A DNA stretch of 64,000 bases from Psoroptes ovis. Taxonomy: Eukaryota > Arthropoda > Arachnida > Sarcoptiformes > Psoroptidae. Within the stretch, counting starts at the first letter, position 1. Every line of letters starts with the position of its first letter. Shown piece after piece: positions 1 to 13,683 of the stretch. The stretch lies in NCBI GenBank assembly GCA_002943765.1, contig PQWQ01000010.1, positions 1,366,501 to 1,430,500 of the forward strand, read 5' to 3'. The notes below the pieces were generated by a model. It was given only the letters and a program-made list of their open reading frames with translations, was not told the origin of the DNA and did not search any database. Made by a program: the position numbers and the translations under genes.

Positions 1-2994
1 TTTCAAAATTTGAAATATTTTTGAATAATGAAAATTTTACAAAAAATTCAAATTCAAAATATTTTCGCTTAACTTTGAATTATATTTTCGCTCAACTTTG
101 AATTATTTTTCTCGGCGAAAGAACGATTAACCGGTAAAATGGTTTACATTTTTTCCCTCAATTTTCATCATTCAAAAATCAATTTTTTTCAAATTTTTCA
201 AATTTCTTCACATTGAAAAAATCAATTGAAAATCCATTGAATTTCGTATTGGTTCGTACCGAAAAACAAAGAAAAAATTGATTTTACAATTGCTTAATTT
301 TCGTAATTTCAATAATTTCGTGTGTCTTAATTTGTTCGTTCAATTTTGTTGTTCAAATTTCAAAATTTTGCCTATTTTGTTTCTCGAGTTTTTTTCGAGT
401 TAATTTAAATTTAAAATTTATAAATTATGCATCACTCACACACACACACACATGCATTGACAGAACAGACATATGCGAATTCACCGAGTGAATATATTTG
501 GTGTCTTGTGTGTCTGAATGAATAAATGAAATAAATAAAAATTTTCTCGTTAGATTCATTTTCTCTTCGGACCCAAAAATTCTGAAGAAAACTTGATGAT
601 ATTATTCTTTGGCCTTGTTTCTTCGGCCTTATTCTGGTTATTTTCTGGAAAACTTTTGGTTTCTTCTCGAGAACCAAGAGTTAGGAAAAAAAGTTTATAA
701 ACTTTATCTTGCTTTGTTCAATATTTTCTTCTTTTTTTAGCCTAAGAAATTCATGAAAATCTTAAGAAATCTTCAACACGACCAGTACTACCATTGAAAA
801 GACTTTCAAAGTGATTTAAAATGTTCTTTGAGTTCATATTTTCAAATAATGATCATATAAATGAAATAATGATGATGATGTTCATATTTATATATGAGTA
901 ATCATAATATTTCATATTCAAGTTTAATTTTTCACTTTTTTTTGTTTTGTGTAAGACATTTTGAGTCTTTTTTCTCCATAGAGAAATATGAGGTTTTTTC
1001 TCCAATCGTTGAAATGAACATGAACATTGAAAATGAATTTCAATTTTTCCTACTGAAGTTAATCATATCTTTTCCAGTCAATCATTTATCCATTTCATTA
1101 TCATAATAATAATTATGATGATTATGAATATGATTATAATAATAATAATAATAATAATCATTGAAAAATTCATTAAAAATGATTATTAATTCATAAATTA
1201 TGATGTTTATCGAGCCGATTTTTCTTTTCATATTAAATTTGCTTTCTGTCAATCATGAATCAATTTTTTTTTTGAATTTCGAATCAATCATTTTGATATT
1301 TGTGTATGTAAGTTATGATATCACCTACATGAATATTGTATAATATGAAAGGTTTTCAAAGGATTTGCGGGTCAGTGAAATTTTGAAAAAAAAATTGTTG
1401 AAATTCAAAGAAAATTTTCTCATGGAAATTATCGATTTTCAAACAAATTTTTGAACGCATTTTTGAGAATATTTTTGCATAATCTTTCCCCAGAAATTGA
1501 AATTTCAATTTGTAAAGAACACTGAATAATGAATCAATGAATTCATATTTTGATAAATGAATTCAATGAATGAATGAATGAATGGTCACATGTTATATAT
1601 CTGTGACCAAGCAAAAAAAAAAGAACACAAAAAAATTTGTTCATTTGATTTTGATTAATTTGAATTTAATTCAAATTATTTTTTTTTCTTCTTTCCATCT
1701 TTTCTTTCATTTGAATATTATTTATGAATGATGAATTATTATGTATTATCATGGAATCATATATTTTTCTTATGCAGAAAAAAAAAATATTCCAGAAAAA
1801 TGATAATTTTCCATGTATTTTTTTATTCAACATTTTTTTTCTCTGGTCAGTTATATGTCAAATTATAATGTCATTTTCATTTTTCGAATAAATGAAAAAT
1901 TGAATAAAATGATGATCAACATCAGAACAAACGCAAATCATCATTATTATCCTTGTAAAGCAGTGTATTGAGTTTGAATATGAGAAAATATACATTATAT
2001 TCACAGAAATATTCAATTTTTTTTTCAATGATATTTCATTTGTCGTCTGTCGTCATCATTGGTCTTTCGTAGTCATCGTGTTTGATTTATGATTGTACAA
2101 CAAACAAACATCATATAGCCATCATCATCATCATAATCATCATTGATCACCACCACCGTCATCATCATCATTGAATGAGTGTTATTATATGAAAAACCAT
2201 ATGAAAATGAATTTGAATTTGAATGAAATGAATGAATGATATTTCTTTTTTTTCCAAAACATTTAAATCTTGTTTGTTTGAAAATGGTTGAAAATAATAA
2301 TGAGAATAATAATAGTAATACATTGTTTGATTATTATTATTCGTTGTTGATGTTCATTTGCTTTTTGCAAACATTTGCTCCTTTGTTTTGTTTCGTTTGA
2401 TTTTGGTTTGTTGAAATTATTTTAAATAATTCAAAAATGAAAATAATAATAATAATAATCATTCATTATTCATCATTGCTTTTTTTTGAACATGATTTTT
2501 TTTCTTTTGCTTTTTCTCTCAATTATAATTCATTTATTCGTTTATTTATTCGTTCGTGTTCTTAGACTTCAAAGAAAATAAGAAAAATGAAATGGTTTCG
2601 TATGCAGACTGACGTTTTCCTTTTGCAAGAAAAAAAAATCCATGTAGAATTGTTTTCATTTATTTTGTTGTTTATTTTTTGAATTTAGTTTAATCATTGA
2701 ATCGCTATTGTTTTTTCATTTCTGTCTGTTTGTTTGCTATGGAACATTAAAAAATTTGATGATAGGAGAAAGATTCATAAAATTCATTGGATGTCTAGTC
2801 ATAGAAAAATAATAATAATTCAATGAATGATTATTTCAATTTTTCACTTTTGTTTGATGGCTTGAAAATTCTGAATATATTTTGAATCATATTTAGTTAA
2901 ATTCATCTACTTTCGATTCAAATGGAAATTATTCCAATTATTTATCTGATATTAATTTTATTATTTTTTTTTCAATTTTTTCCCAATTTATTAG
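1..2994. other. upstream non-coding region of the AUTS2-like gene
   Basis: No convincing gene is visible in this 3 kb. It is AT-rich with short arrays, including an eight-unit CA run at 437-452 and an AAT run at about 1138-1158, plus many CAT/ATG-rich patches. The open frames present are short and of the kind expected by chance. The first exon or exons of the AUTS2-like gene should lie here or beyond the window edge, because the first supported coding exon begins at a splice acceptor. I could not pick out that first exon. Confidence 0.6.
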
Positions 2995-3083
2995 GTGCTA
3001 AATCATCATCATCAGCAACCAAATCATCATCATCATCATCGAAACAACAATCAAAAGCATCTGTTGTTAATAAAAAACAATCA

Positions 3084-3114
<31 letters not shown>

Positions 3115-6100
3115 GTGTTAAATCAAAATTGAAAACAACAACAAAACAATCAACAGTTAATAATGCAAATGCAAATGCCAATACAAAAACATTATCAAAT
3201 TTGAAAAATAATAATAATAATGTAAAAAAATTGAAAAAATCTACGAAAAAATCAAATAATACAATGAATAATAGTAGTAATGTTGCCAAGAATAAAAAGA
3301 CGAATAATAATACTAAGCAAACTTCGAAACAAAAATCTAAAGATTCTGATTATGATGATATGAATTCATCAGCATCATCAAATAATGATGATGATAGTGA
3401 TGATGAAGACCTGGAAGACGAAGCAGCAGCAGCCGACGACGATGATGATGATGATGATCAACAATCAGAATTGGACCATGATGATGGAAAAGAAAACGCT
3501 AATGACATTGATTCTGACGATTCTAACGATTCAGATGTTTCGGATGAAGACGATAAACAAAAATCAAAAAGAACTGTTGGTCGACCATTAGGTAGTAAAA
3601 ATCGTAAAACGCCACCATATTCGAGTAAAAATATTGTTTCGAAAAAATTGAATGGAAAATTATCATCATCGACGACCAACAACAATAACAAAGCCAACAA
3701 TAATAATAAAAATAGCAAAAGTAAAAATAAATCAACTGGAACAGCAACGACGACAACAACAACAACGAAAAATAATGCTAATCATAATAAATCTGCAAAC
3801 GATTCAAATGAATCAAATGATGATGATGATGATGAAAGTAGTAATCATTCAGATAGTGATGTCGATGATGATGATGGCAGCAGCAGCAGCAGCAATGAAT
3901 CTGCGAAATCATCATCCAATGAAAGTAATGATGATGATGATGATAATGATGTGAAAATTGTTACGACAACAACAAAAAATAATCACCGAAAACAAAATAC
4001 GAAACGTATATTACGTTCGAAAAATCAAAAAGTTCAAAAATCATCATCGTTGAAAAATTCGAAATCGACGAAAAAATCAAAGAAATCAATGAATCCGTGC
4101 AAAAAATCTGTGGTGAATAAAAAATCGGCTAAAATTTCAAAGAAACGTAAACGTTCATCATCAACGTCGTCATCCCAATCGGATTCGGAATCAGATTCTA
4201 TGTCAAACGATGATGATGATGATGATATCATCGATGATGAGGAAGATGATGATGATAATCTTGTAGAAAATTTTCTCACTGAAGATGATAGTCATGATGA
4301 TGATGATGGTGGTGGTGATAAGAATAAAAATATTGTCAAAGATAATGAAATTATTACCGAAGATGATGATGATGATCCTGATGAAAATTGTGGTAAAAAT
4401 AATAAAAAATCAACTTCATCATCATCATCATCAGCAGCAGCAACAACAACAAAATCGAAATCAAAATCTCCAACTGCAATGAAAAAATCTGTAAAGAAAA
4501 AATCTACAACCAAAAATAATAACAGTAACAGCAATAGTAAAGTTCAAACAAAATCGAAATCATCAAAAATTAAATGTAAAAATGTGAAAAATACAAAAGT
4601 AAATAAAAACAAACAGCAGCAGCAGCAACAACAACAACATAAACAACGATCAGATGTTGAAAATGAAAATGAAGAAACAGATGATGAAATGGCGAATGAA
4701 CAACAGTCGACAATTGATCAGCAATCGACGAATGATGATGCTAAAACAAATAAAAAATCTTCATCGACGAAACGTCCATTAAAGAATAGAAAATCAAATT
4801 CAACAAAGAAAATGGCTGTGGATGATCAACCAAAATCATCGACAACGAACAATACTAAAGATGTTTATACATTCGAATTATCACCAAGTGAAAATTCAAA
4901 TGTAATTAAAAAATTGAGTGATGATGAGAAAATTCCATTGTCACTATCATCATCAGTATCAATGACAGCGGTAACATCATCGGCAAATACACATACGAAA
5001 TCAGATTTATCATCATCAATGTCTGAAAATGAATCATTAAAATCTGATATATCTAGAATGCCATTGATGCATCATGCTCAATATCATCATCAATATTCAC
5101 CATATGAATCTACATCTAGAACAAATTCATTTGGTCCGAATGCAAGTCTTTCAAGTCTAAGTCAATTAAGTCAATCGATTGGCGCCGATGGCAGTCAATC
5201 ATCAAACAATCAATCGGCACCGATTCATATGAAACATTCATCACTACCAGTTTCATCGTTGTTGCCTCCACCGCCATCATCAATACAACAAAATGAATTG
5301 AATATCAAAGAGGAACCTAAAGATGATACACTAAGAACATTCGGAACAGAAATATCATCGAAACAACAACCACAATCGCCAAACGAAAAACAATATCCAT
5401 ATAATAATAATTATCATCGAAATGAAAATCAAGCAATTCTTAACCATGCGCCACACCATCATTCTCATGCATTGCATAATAATACAAGCAATAATGCTAA
5501 TAATCATATGGCTAGTCATCCATTTAATGCAGGCTCGAATGTAATTACGAAAAATAATGGTCATTCTAACCGATTATGGTCAAATGCGAGGTATTTATTT
5601 TTTTATATTAATTTTAAATTCAAATTTAAAAGATTGATTAATTTGTTCATTTTGAATTGTTTAGCGCCGGCTCTTTGATATCATCATCTAGTTCGGCATC
5701 TTCATCACCGGTACATCCCGTATTCGGTAGTGGTCAATGTCCACCAACTCCAGCAACACCGGCATCATTGGCTAGTTATTTCACTCCATCAGCATTACCA
5801 CTACGACCACCTTTGCCCTCATCATCAACATCGTGTTCATCGTCAACTTCTTCATCTATTTACTCATCAACACAAAGTATGTAATAAAATCATCATTCAT
5901 TTATGATTAATTTTCTTTTAACATCCTGATTTAGGTCAAGAATTGCTTCGCCATGAATTGGATTCACGATTTCTGGCTGCATCGATTGCTGCTGCAGCTG
6001 CAGCTGCTGCAACATATGACAACGGTAGTCATGCAAATAATTCTCAGCTGCCACCTCCGCTTACACCTCTCAATCATATTTCCGGTGCTGGTCCATTGAC

Positions 6101-8721
6101 ACCGATATCTACGCCCACGCCTCATCAAGTTTTTCCGTTGCCACCAAATCTTAAGAATTCTCCTTCACCATCACTATTTATGGTAGCACCTTCGTCTGCA
6201 CAATCATCCACAATGACAACAACAGCGACGACAACGATGACCAATAATACGTCATCGGCATACAATACAGTTAGTATACTTTGATTTATTAGCTTGAAAT
6301 GTAATCAATTTTATATTTTATCAATGATTAGCTACATCCTTTGAATACTACGACGCCCATCCGACCTTACGAACAACATAATGAACATAATTCATCCACA
6401 TTGACAAATTATTCGACCATACCAATGATGGCGAATTGCCCAAAGCCTGCTCCGTCATCATCAGTTGCCTCACAACAGCCACCACTTACTGTGATCAAAC
6501 CGGTAGCATCGATGCCGAATGTTGCACGATCAGTTACGATGAAATTTCCCGAACAGCCATCAACTCATCAATTATTATGGCAAAAGGTTTGTTATTTCAT
6601 GATTGAATAAATGAATGGATGAATGAACAAAATATTTTAATCGATTGTTTTTGTTGTTTTTCATTCGATATCTTATAGCGTAAAGGAAAGATTCGGGGTG
6701 CTAGTATGCATGTCAAAATTGCCTGGAACATTTATCAGGATAAAAAATTTGGTAATAACAATGATAGAGGCCAACATTTAAACAATAATGAACAAAATAT
6801 CAAAAAAGAAAATTCATCATTCATTCCAATGACTACAGCAAAAAGTCATAGATCTTCGTCATCATCTAAATCAAAACATCAACAACCACAACAACACTCC
6901 AATGCAAACGTTGCAACTGTAACGCACATTGAATCGACACAATCAATTCATGGTATTCCACCGCTGCCGCCGCCACAACCAACAATACCTGCAGTTCATT
7001 GTCCATCGCCACCGCCACCACCACCACCATCGGATCCAGTATTGTTAAGTATTTCAAATTATTCAACCACAACTGTGAAAGCATTAGATCCATATAATGG
7101 TCTTACGACATTGACGCGATCACAATCAGTGACAACAATCACTCAGCAATATCCTACCAGATTCGGTCCTCATCCTGGATTACCATCATTATCTGCACCA
7201 CCAAATCTACCCGCTTTATATCCTCCACCATCACAGCCATTATTTGATATGTGGCCTCGTCCTCCAATACTATCATCAGCACCTTATCAAAATCGAAATC
7301 AGCCAATCACTACTTCGAATCCAAATGATTATTATTCAGCGGCTGCGGCTGCTTCCACTAATTCAGCTTCATCAGCATTATCAGCATGGGCAGCTTTAAA
7401 TCGACCACCAACTGAACATACTATGATGCCATCATCATCGACTACAACATCAAGTCGAACAGATCAATCATCAACATCGAATTCAATTGATAAACATTAC
7501 GGCCAAAAACGTAAGAGTGAATCATCTGAGTCTAAAAGTCGATCCTCTAAACATCATAATGGTGATATTCGTCATCGAAATGAGAGTTGTAGTAAAAAAT
7601 CAAAACATTCAAAGCATCAACAACAGCAACAGCAGCCAATCGAAAATGGAAATGTATATAATCCGATCAACAGTGGTGCTTATTTGTCACCTTATTCTCA
7701 TTTGAATCATCTAAGTTCTCCTGTTGGATCACTGTCATCCATGTATCCATCTGCATCATATCCTGCTACGTCAACAGCGACTGTGGGAACAACGCCTGCA
7801 GAACAGCAACAACGTTATTTTGAACTTATGAATGCTGCATCGAATAGTAGTCCATTTCCGCCTACACCACCATCAACTGCATTCATACCGGGACGAAGTA
7901 GTGTTGATCCCCCGTTACCTCCACCGACCGGTATCACACTATCATCATATTCTCAGCCAACTACCACTGCAACTACATTAACGACAACAACATCTAAAGC
8001 ATCAACAAATGTCTGGCCATCATCATTACCGTATCCAGGATCTAATACTTTGACCAGTTCATCTCCGATTATTCCTGATCCGTTTAAATCATTACAAGAC
8101 ATATCATTACGTGCAGGTCTGCCAACACCTGATCGTGAAAGTATATTTTCTCGTTATTCATTACTTAATTCATCCGGAGGTGGTGCAAGCATACTCGAAA
8201 AATTGAATAAAGAACAAATCGAAAAATTGGAAATGCTTCAATCGAACGATAAAATTTCTTCCAAAAATGATATTACTTCTTCATCGAATAAAACAAATAA
8301 AAATCATTTTCATCATCATCATCATCAAACACAACCACCGCCGCCTCCGCAACCACCTCAGCACTGTGTAAATTCATCTGCTTATCGAACATATCCAACA
8401 CCACAACCGGCACCACCACCGCCCCATCCTCATTCATATTTAAATCCATTGTATATGCCACCACCGCCGCCATCTTCATCATTGTTTGGTCCAACATCGG
8501 CCGCTGCACATCATCAACAATATGCAGCTGTTGCCGCTAGTATGTTTGGATCGCCATCGCCAATGTCACATAACTCATTTATGGCACGAGAATCACCAAC
8601 ATCATCATCAGCAGCAGCATCATCATCGATGATGAATTTCATGAAAGCAGCAGGTATGACTGCTGAAGCTGCTGCTGCGGCTGCCGCTGCTGCATATGGT
8701 TCAACAACAGCCGGTCATTAA
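2995..8721 (+). CDS. AUTS2/tay-like nuclear protein, 5' incomplete, five exons
   Basis: Exons 2995-5590, 5665-5876, 5935-6269, 6332-6586 and 6679-8721 join in frame with GT/AG borders, giving about 1,800 residues. Family evidence is two short conserved blocks. RHELDSRFLA (from 5949) matches the AUTS2 family's E-L-x-x-R-F-L-A block. KGKIRGASMHVKIAWNIYQ (exon 4/5 junction) matches the family's KPGKW-x-A-M-H-V-x-I-A-W-x-I-Y signature. The rest is Asn, Ser, Asp and Lys tracts in the N-terminal half (with an AT-hook-like GRPLGSKN near 3580) and Pro/Ser/His-rich sequence with poly-Ala near the C terminus. In animals this family acts in the nucleus on transcription and neural development; the Drosophila member is tay bridge. 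The open frame extends up to an ATG at 2922, but a pyrimidine tract plus TTATTAG ends at 2994, so that hydrophobic start is probably intron. A possible polyadenylation AATAAA lies at 9511. Confidence 0.8.
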
Positions 8722-10970
8722 TTGTGCTAAATTTTTGTTTCATCTCATGTATTTTCCTTTTGTAAAATCAATCAATCCTTTTTCTTATTTCCTTTGTGTG
8801 TGTGATAGATCAACCAAAACAAAACAAAAAAAGAAAAAAAAATTCTTAGATATTCACAGAATCAAATACATCTTTATACATATTCAAATGAAATCCATTT
8901 CATCTTATTTTTGTACTTAAAAATTTACTTTCATATGCAAATCACAAACAAATACTACACATACACATTCACAAATCATTTATAAATATTCAATGCATAC
9001 ACGATTTCTTACCTGTTCTTAGATTGCCAACATTTTTATATTATTGATGACCATTAATGATCAATGGATAATAACATGTAATTTTTATTTTAATTAGATT
9101 ATCAATTTAGTACGAATCGATACTTAATTTGTTGAATTTATATATTTATGAATTACACAATTATTACAAATGTCATCGAATTTTTTCTTTTGTTTTTCAT
9201 TTTACACGAATTTCGATGCTATTTTTTGATTTGTTTTATGAGCATAAAAATGAAACAAAATTATCGATATTAACATCACCATCAAAAAATTACATTTCAA
9301 ATCATACATATAAAAAAAATCAATCATTGATCCAAATATATATAAAAATACAAATAATTATCATCATTTTTCATTTTCATAATTATTTTAATTATTTTTT
9401 CTCCTATTTGAAAATGAACACCCACCACCTTATAAATAATATGATATTCATGAATTTCAATTTGTACTTGATCTTCTTCTATCTTTAATATTAATAATTA
9501 TTATTATTTGAATAAATAAAATTTTTAAATGAAACATTTTAAATTTTTATGGATTTTTCTTATATTTTGTCGATATATATATATCCATATACATGGCATT
9601 GAAAGAGTCTATTCTTTGGTTTTTTCAGAATTTCAAAAATTCTGTCTGGGTATAATCTTGGATTTATTCGATTTCTCAAAAATCTTTAAAGAGAATAGCC
9701 TTTTGAAATTTGATGAATTTTTCGAAAATTTCCAAAGACTATTGCCTTGGATTTTTTTCAATTTTTCAAAAATTGTCAAATTTTAATATTTTTCTTATGA
9801 TACACGTGCTGCCATCTGGTTTTGATATAAACATGTAAATATGTCATCTTTGTTGTTAATAGATGGCAGCCTGCTCTAGGTAAGATTCAAAAATTTTTAT
9901 TAAAATTTAAAATTAATCCAATTTTTTTTCATCATTATCAACCAATTTATTAATGAACGATTCTAATGATTTTCAACTTTTTTTTTATTGAGAAATAAAA
10001 AAATTTATTATCATCAATGGTGAATAATTGTTCAAAACACACACAGACAATAACAATCGATCAATCAATATATATTTGTGAGATGAGATTACAAACAAAC
10101 AAACAAATAAAAAATAAAATAACAGAAATGAAATTTTAAAGATAAAAATCAAGATTTTTTTTTTGTTATTATAAAATTTTTGATCATGTAATATTACAAT
10201 AATAATAATAATAATAGAATCATAATAATGATAAGAAAAAAAAGAAAATTTGACAATTTTTACAAAAACAAAAATATCACATTTTAAATAATAATAATAA
10301 TAATAATGGTAAAATTATTAATTTGATTTGCAATAGAAAAAAACGATCATAATAAAATTATAGTAAAAATTACCCTGGTATTTAATTTTTAAGCTGTTTC
10401 CAGTCTTCGCCTGTTTTTTTTCCGATACAAATCAAATCAGATGATGAGAATCTTGTAAAGAAAGGCTTTTTATTTAAATTTTCACCAAATGATTGGTGAT
10501 ACACCTTGATCGATTCGATACCTTAAAGTACCAATTATCCAATAGAAAATAATTGATTGATTGAAATTTAAGATTTTTCTTCCTGCATTGAGATTATTAT
10601 AAGATCAGTCAAAAAAAAAGTCGATCGTAAATTGAAAGCCTGCATTTATAGTTGTTTTCTGGTTGTTTGTGTGCTGTTAAGCAATTGAATTTGTATGTCA
10701 ATTTTGTAATATATTTCATTTCTGTTGAAAAATTTTTGATTTCAAAAGGTTTTTTTTTGGATTTTTAAGGGTTTATTTCGATTTTTTTTCCAATATTTAT
10801 TTTTGTCTTTTGTATTTGTGTATGATGATGATGATCCAAATAATATTTTTTTCAATATTTTCGATGAGAATAATTGTTAATGAATGATTATCTTGATTGA
10901 TAATTCCTTCACGATTTTCCCAATCGTTCGCATTCATAATTCATTAATCAATTAATTAATCAATGAATTT
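8722..10970. other. 3' UTR and intergenic region between convergent genes
   Basis: This stretch separates the stop codons of the AUTS2-like gene (+) and 4E-BP (-). It contains AATAAA signals at 9511-9520 for the + gene and TTTATT (AATAAA on -) at 10772-10777 for the - gene. A T-rich, internally repetitive segment lies at about 9529-9786, and a 10-bp perfect inverted repeat at 9808-9817/9861-9870. No further gene is supported. Confidence 0.6.
9808..9870. repeat. perfect 10-bp inverted repeat
   Basis: GCTGCCATCT at 9808-9817 and its exact reverse complement AGATGGCAGC at 9861-9870 are separated by 43 bases. The arms are far richer in G/C than their surroundings. They could be paired protein-binding sites or the base of a weak stem; the sequence does not decide. 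Confidence 0.6.
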
Positions 10971-13683
10971 TTATATATCAATATCGAATTGTGGCTGTTC
11001 ATCACGATGATGTTTAACATGATTATTATTATTATTTCTATGATTATGATTTTTATTTTTTGAATTTTTCTTATTATGAATATTATTTTTCTTTTCAAGT
11101 ACTTCATATCTTGGATTTTCAGATGTAGGTTCAATATTTGTAACGCCCGGTATGAATGACATGTTCGGTGGTGAACGTGCTAATGGACTATTCTTTAGAT
11201 TCATTAGAAAATTACGTTCATAAATGATTCGTGTGCCTGTTTTTTATTTTTGAAGTGGGAAACAATTGAAAAAAAAATCATAGGAAATCATTAATAAGAG
11301 AAGAGAAAAATAAATTGCGATAATTGTTTCTAAGAAAATCAAATAAAAAAAACTGATAAAATTATTTAATTGAAAAGGGAAAAAATGTGATAAAGCATCA
11401 TTTGATTATTATCAAATAATAATAATAATCAATGATTTAATTTTTTTAAACATGTGATTCAATGTATATGATTGATCATTATCATCATCATCATCATCAT
11501 AGCCATCAACATCATTTGACTATGTAATCAAATGTGTGTAATAATTTATTTTCATATGAAAAATTAAGTTTTTTTCCCCAACTTTAAGTAAATAAAATTC
11601 AAATCAAGTTGTTTCAAATTAATTTTAATCAATCAAATAATAATAATAATTTGTTTGATATGAATTAAATTTTCGTTTTTTATCATTGAAATTGTTACAT
11701 ATATTCATCATATTCATTCATTGATTTATGTAACATTTTTTTCTCGTAAAATTAAAAATTTAATTACAAGATTTTCTCATTTCTCCCTTGAATTAAGTAA
11801 ATCTTCCTTCAATGTAATCATATATGGAGAAAATATCAGACTTTTAATCAGATTTCAAATGTCCCTTAGTTCTCCCTATTTCTGAATGTTCAAAGATCAA
11901 CAATTTATCAAAAAAAAAGTTTAATTTAAAATTCTTGATAAATGAATGATAACAATATTTGTGTCTTTCTTTGAGTAAGAAAAGTTTCATATCGTCCAGT
12001 TCAATTCAAAGCTTCAATCGTTTATTGATCAAAGCCTCTAAAACATTAAACTTGAAACTTGTATAGTCTCGATTGAAATAATAAAATTTAATTCATTCAT
12101 CAAACAAACACATATACAAAGCACATATGCTCGCGTATATCAATCACACGATCATTTCATAAGCCATCGCCATCATAATCATGGCCAAAAAGTCACATGT
12201 CACATGATAGAATTCATCAGTGTATTTTATATTTCTATTCAATCATTTCCAATGTGTGTATGCTCTGTTTTATTTTTCTATGAAATAATTTTTTGGTAAA
12301 CATATTCTTTGACGATTGAATTTGAACTGGAAAAATTGTTATGTGACTAGTTTTTGATTGAAAGCAATCACAAAAAAATCTATCACATGTTGCACAAGAA
12401 AATGGCATGAATATGATAACGATGATGATGATCATGATGATGATAATCGTCATCATCATATAGTCGTCGATATGATTGTCGCATATACACATTCAACTAT
12501 CATATTATTGATATTGATATTAATATTATTATAATTCATTTACAATTAGCAACAAACAAACAAACATATGACGATTGTACTAAAAACATTAGTGTTGATG
12601 ATAATAAATTGAATGATTTTTGGAAAAATAAATAAATCATTCAATTTTCATTCAAAATCTATGTGTCTGTACTTTTATTTGATTTCATTCCATTTATTTA
12701 TTATCATCCATTTTATTCTCTCTCCATGTCTTTATGATTTTTTTTTTTTGTTGAAAAAAGCATGTGACTTTCGTCATATCAACGACAAACAAACAAAATA
12801 AATGAAAATGTGATTAACAAATGAATGTGTGAACGTGTGCATGTGTATGTATGTCTGTCTGAGTATATGCATTTGTATTTAATCGTATTGATGTCTTGAT
12901 GGCTGAATTGCACTCATACAACACAAATGTGTGTGGTAATCAATGTGTTCAATGAATAATAATAATAATAATAAAATATCGACATCAAAGATGATACATG
13001 TCGAAGAAAGAAGATGAAGATGGAGAGAGAGAGAGAGAGAGAGAGAGATGGATGATTTCTTCAATTATCATTGAAATAATAATAAATGAAATGAAAAATC
13101 ATTGAAATTTCAAAGATTCATTGATTCTCACACAAAAAAAAACTTCAATAAAATAAAATGATGATGAAAATATATTCATCATGTGAATTATTTGTTGTTG
13201 TTGGTATTGGCATTATTTATTCATTCATTTATGATTAATTAATTATGATTTTCATTTTTTCTATTAATTCACCAATACCTATGATTTATCACGAATATTT
13301 ATTCATATTTTTTATTCAATCAACTCTGTGAGATTTATTCGTAGATATTTTGAATGGTTTTGGTGTTTTTTTTTAAATATCTTTGGTTGGTGCAAATTAG
13401 GAAGATATTTAAGAGATAGACAAGGAAATCATGGGAGAAATTGATATGGGGATAATACTACCCACATTTGATTGATTCAATTTTGTAATTATCAAAATGA
13501 TTTTTTTAATTAATTCTTTCTAATTAGTTAGTTCTTAAAAAGGGAAGGATACATACCACCAGGTGTTGTTGAATATAATGTACCACCAGGTGTCGATGAA
13601 TAACGATCAGGTAATTCATTTGGATCATTTAGAATTTGTCTACGAGATGCTGGTATTGCTTTTGTTGATCCTAATTCTTTCAT
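10971..13683 (-). CDS. Thor: eIF4E-binding protein (4E-BP, Thor-like)
   Basis: Two exons, 13557-13683 and 10971-11236, joined in phase, encode 130 residues. All hallmark motifs are present. An N-terminal KAIP (the RAIP motif) is at 8-11. Paired TPGG sites at Thr31 and Thr40 correspond to human Thr37 and Thr46. The eIF4E-binding YERNFLM at 48-54 fits Y-x4-L-hydrophobic. Ser-Pro sites are at 59 and 64. The C-terminal TOS motif FDIDI is at 126-130. The protein represses cap-dependent translation by binding eIF4E and is released when TOR phosphorylates it. A Lys/Asn/His-rich insert (about 91-120) makes it longer than the human protein (118 residues). The second Ser-Pro replaces the human Thr70 site. 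The 2.3 kb intron is very long for this window. A donor-like AAAGGTAAGT on the minus strand near 13842 suggests a 5' UTR exon upstream. The start is chosen by homology. Confidence 0.95.
11237..13556 (-). other. long intron of 4E-BP
   Basis: This 2,320-base intron splits the TPGGT motif codons of 4E-BP. It is AT-rich with CAT/ATG-rich patches and an AG dinucleotide array at 13023-13048. No embedded gene is supported: the short open frames lack family resemblance. Its size, against other introns here of mostly 50-100 bases, makes it a reasonable place for regulatory elements, which I cannot identify. Confidence 0.7.
13023..13048 (+). repeat. (GA)n microsatellite
   Basis: Uninterrupted GA dinucleotides, about 13 units, within the 4E-BP intron. 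Confidence 0.95.

Noticed and set aside
432..677. 81-codon minus-strand frame with (CV)n end
   Set aside because: The end is a translated CA microsatellite and there is no splice or family support.
2972..3289. Minus-strand open frame of 105 codons rich in Leu/Phe/Asp
   Set aside because: It is the antisense of the Asn/Ser/Lys-repeat coding exon; AAT and TCA repeats read backwards give Leu/Phe/Asp runs.
12235..12492. 85-codon minus-strand frame inside the 4E-BP intron
   Set aside because: Composition is ATG/ATC repeats and there are no protein-like blocks; consistent with chance.
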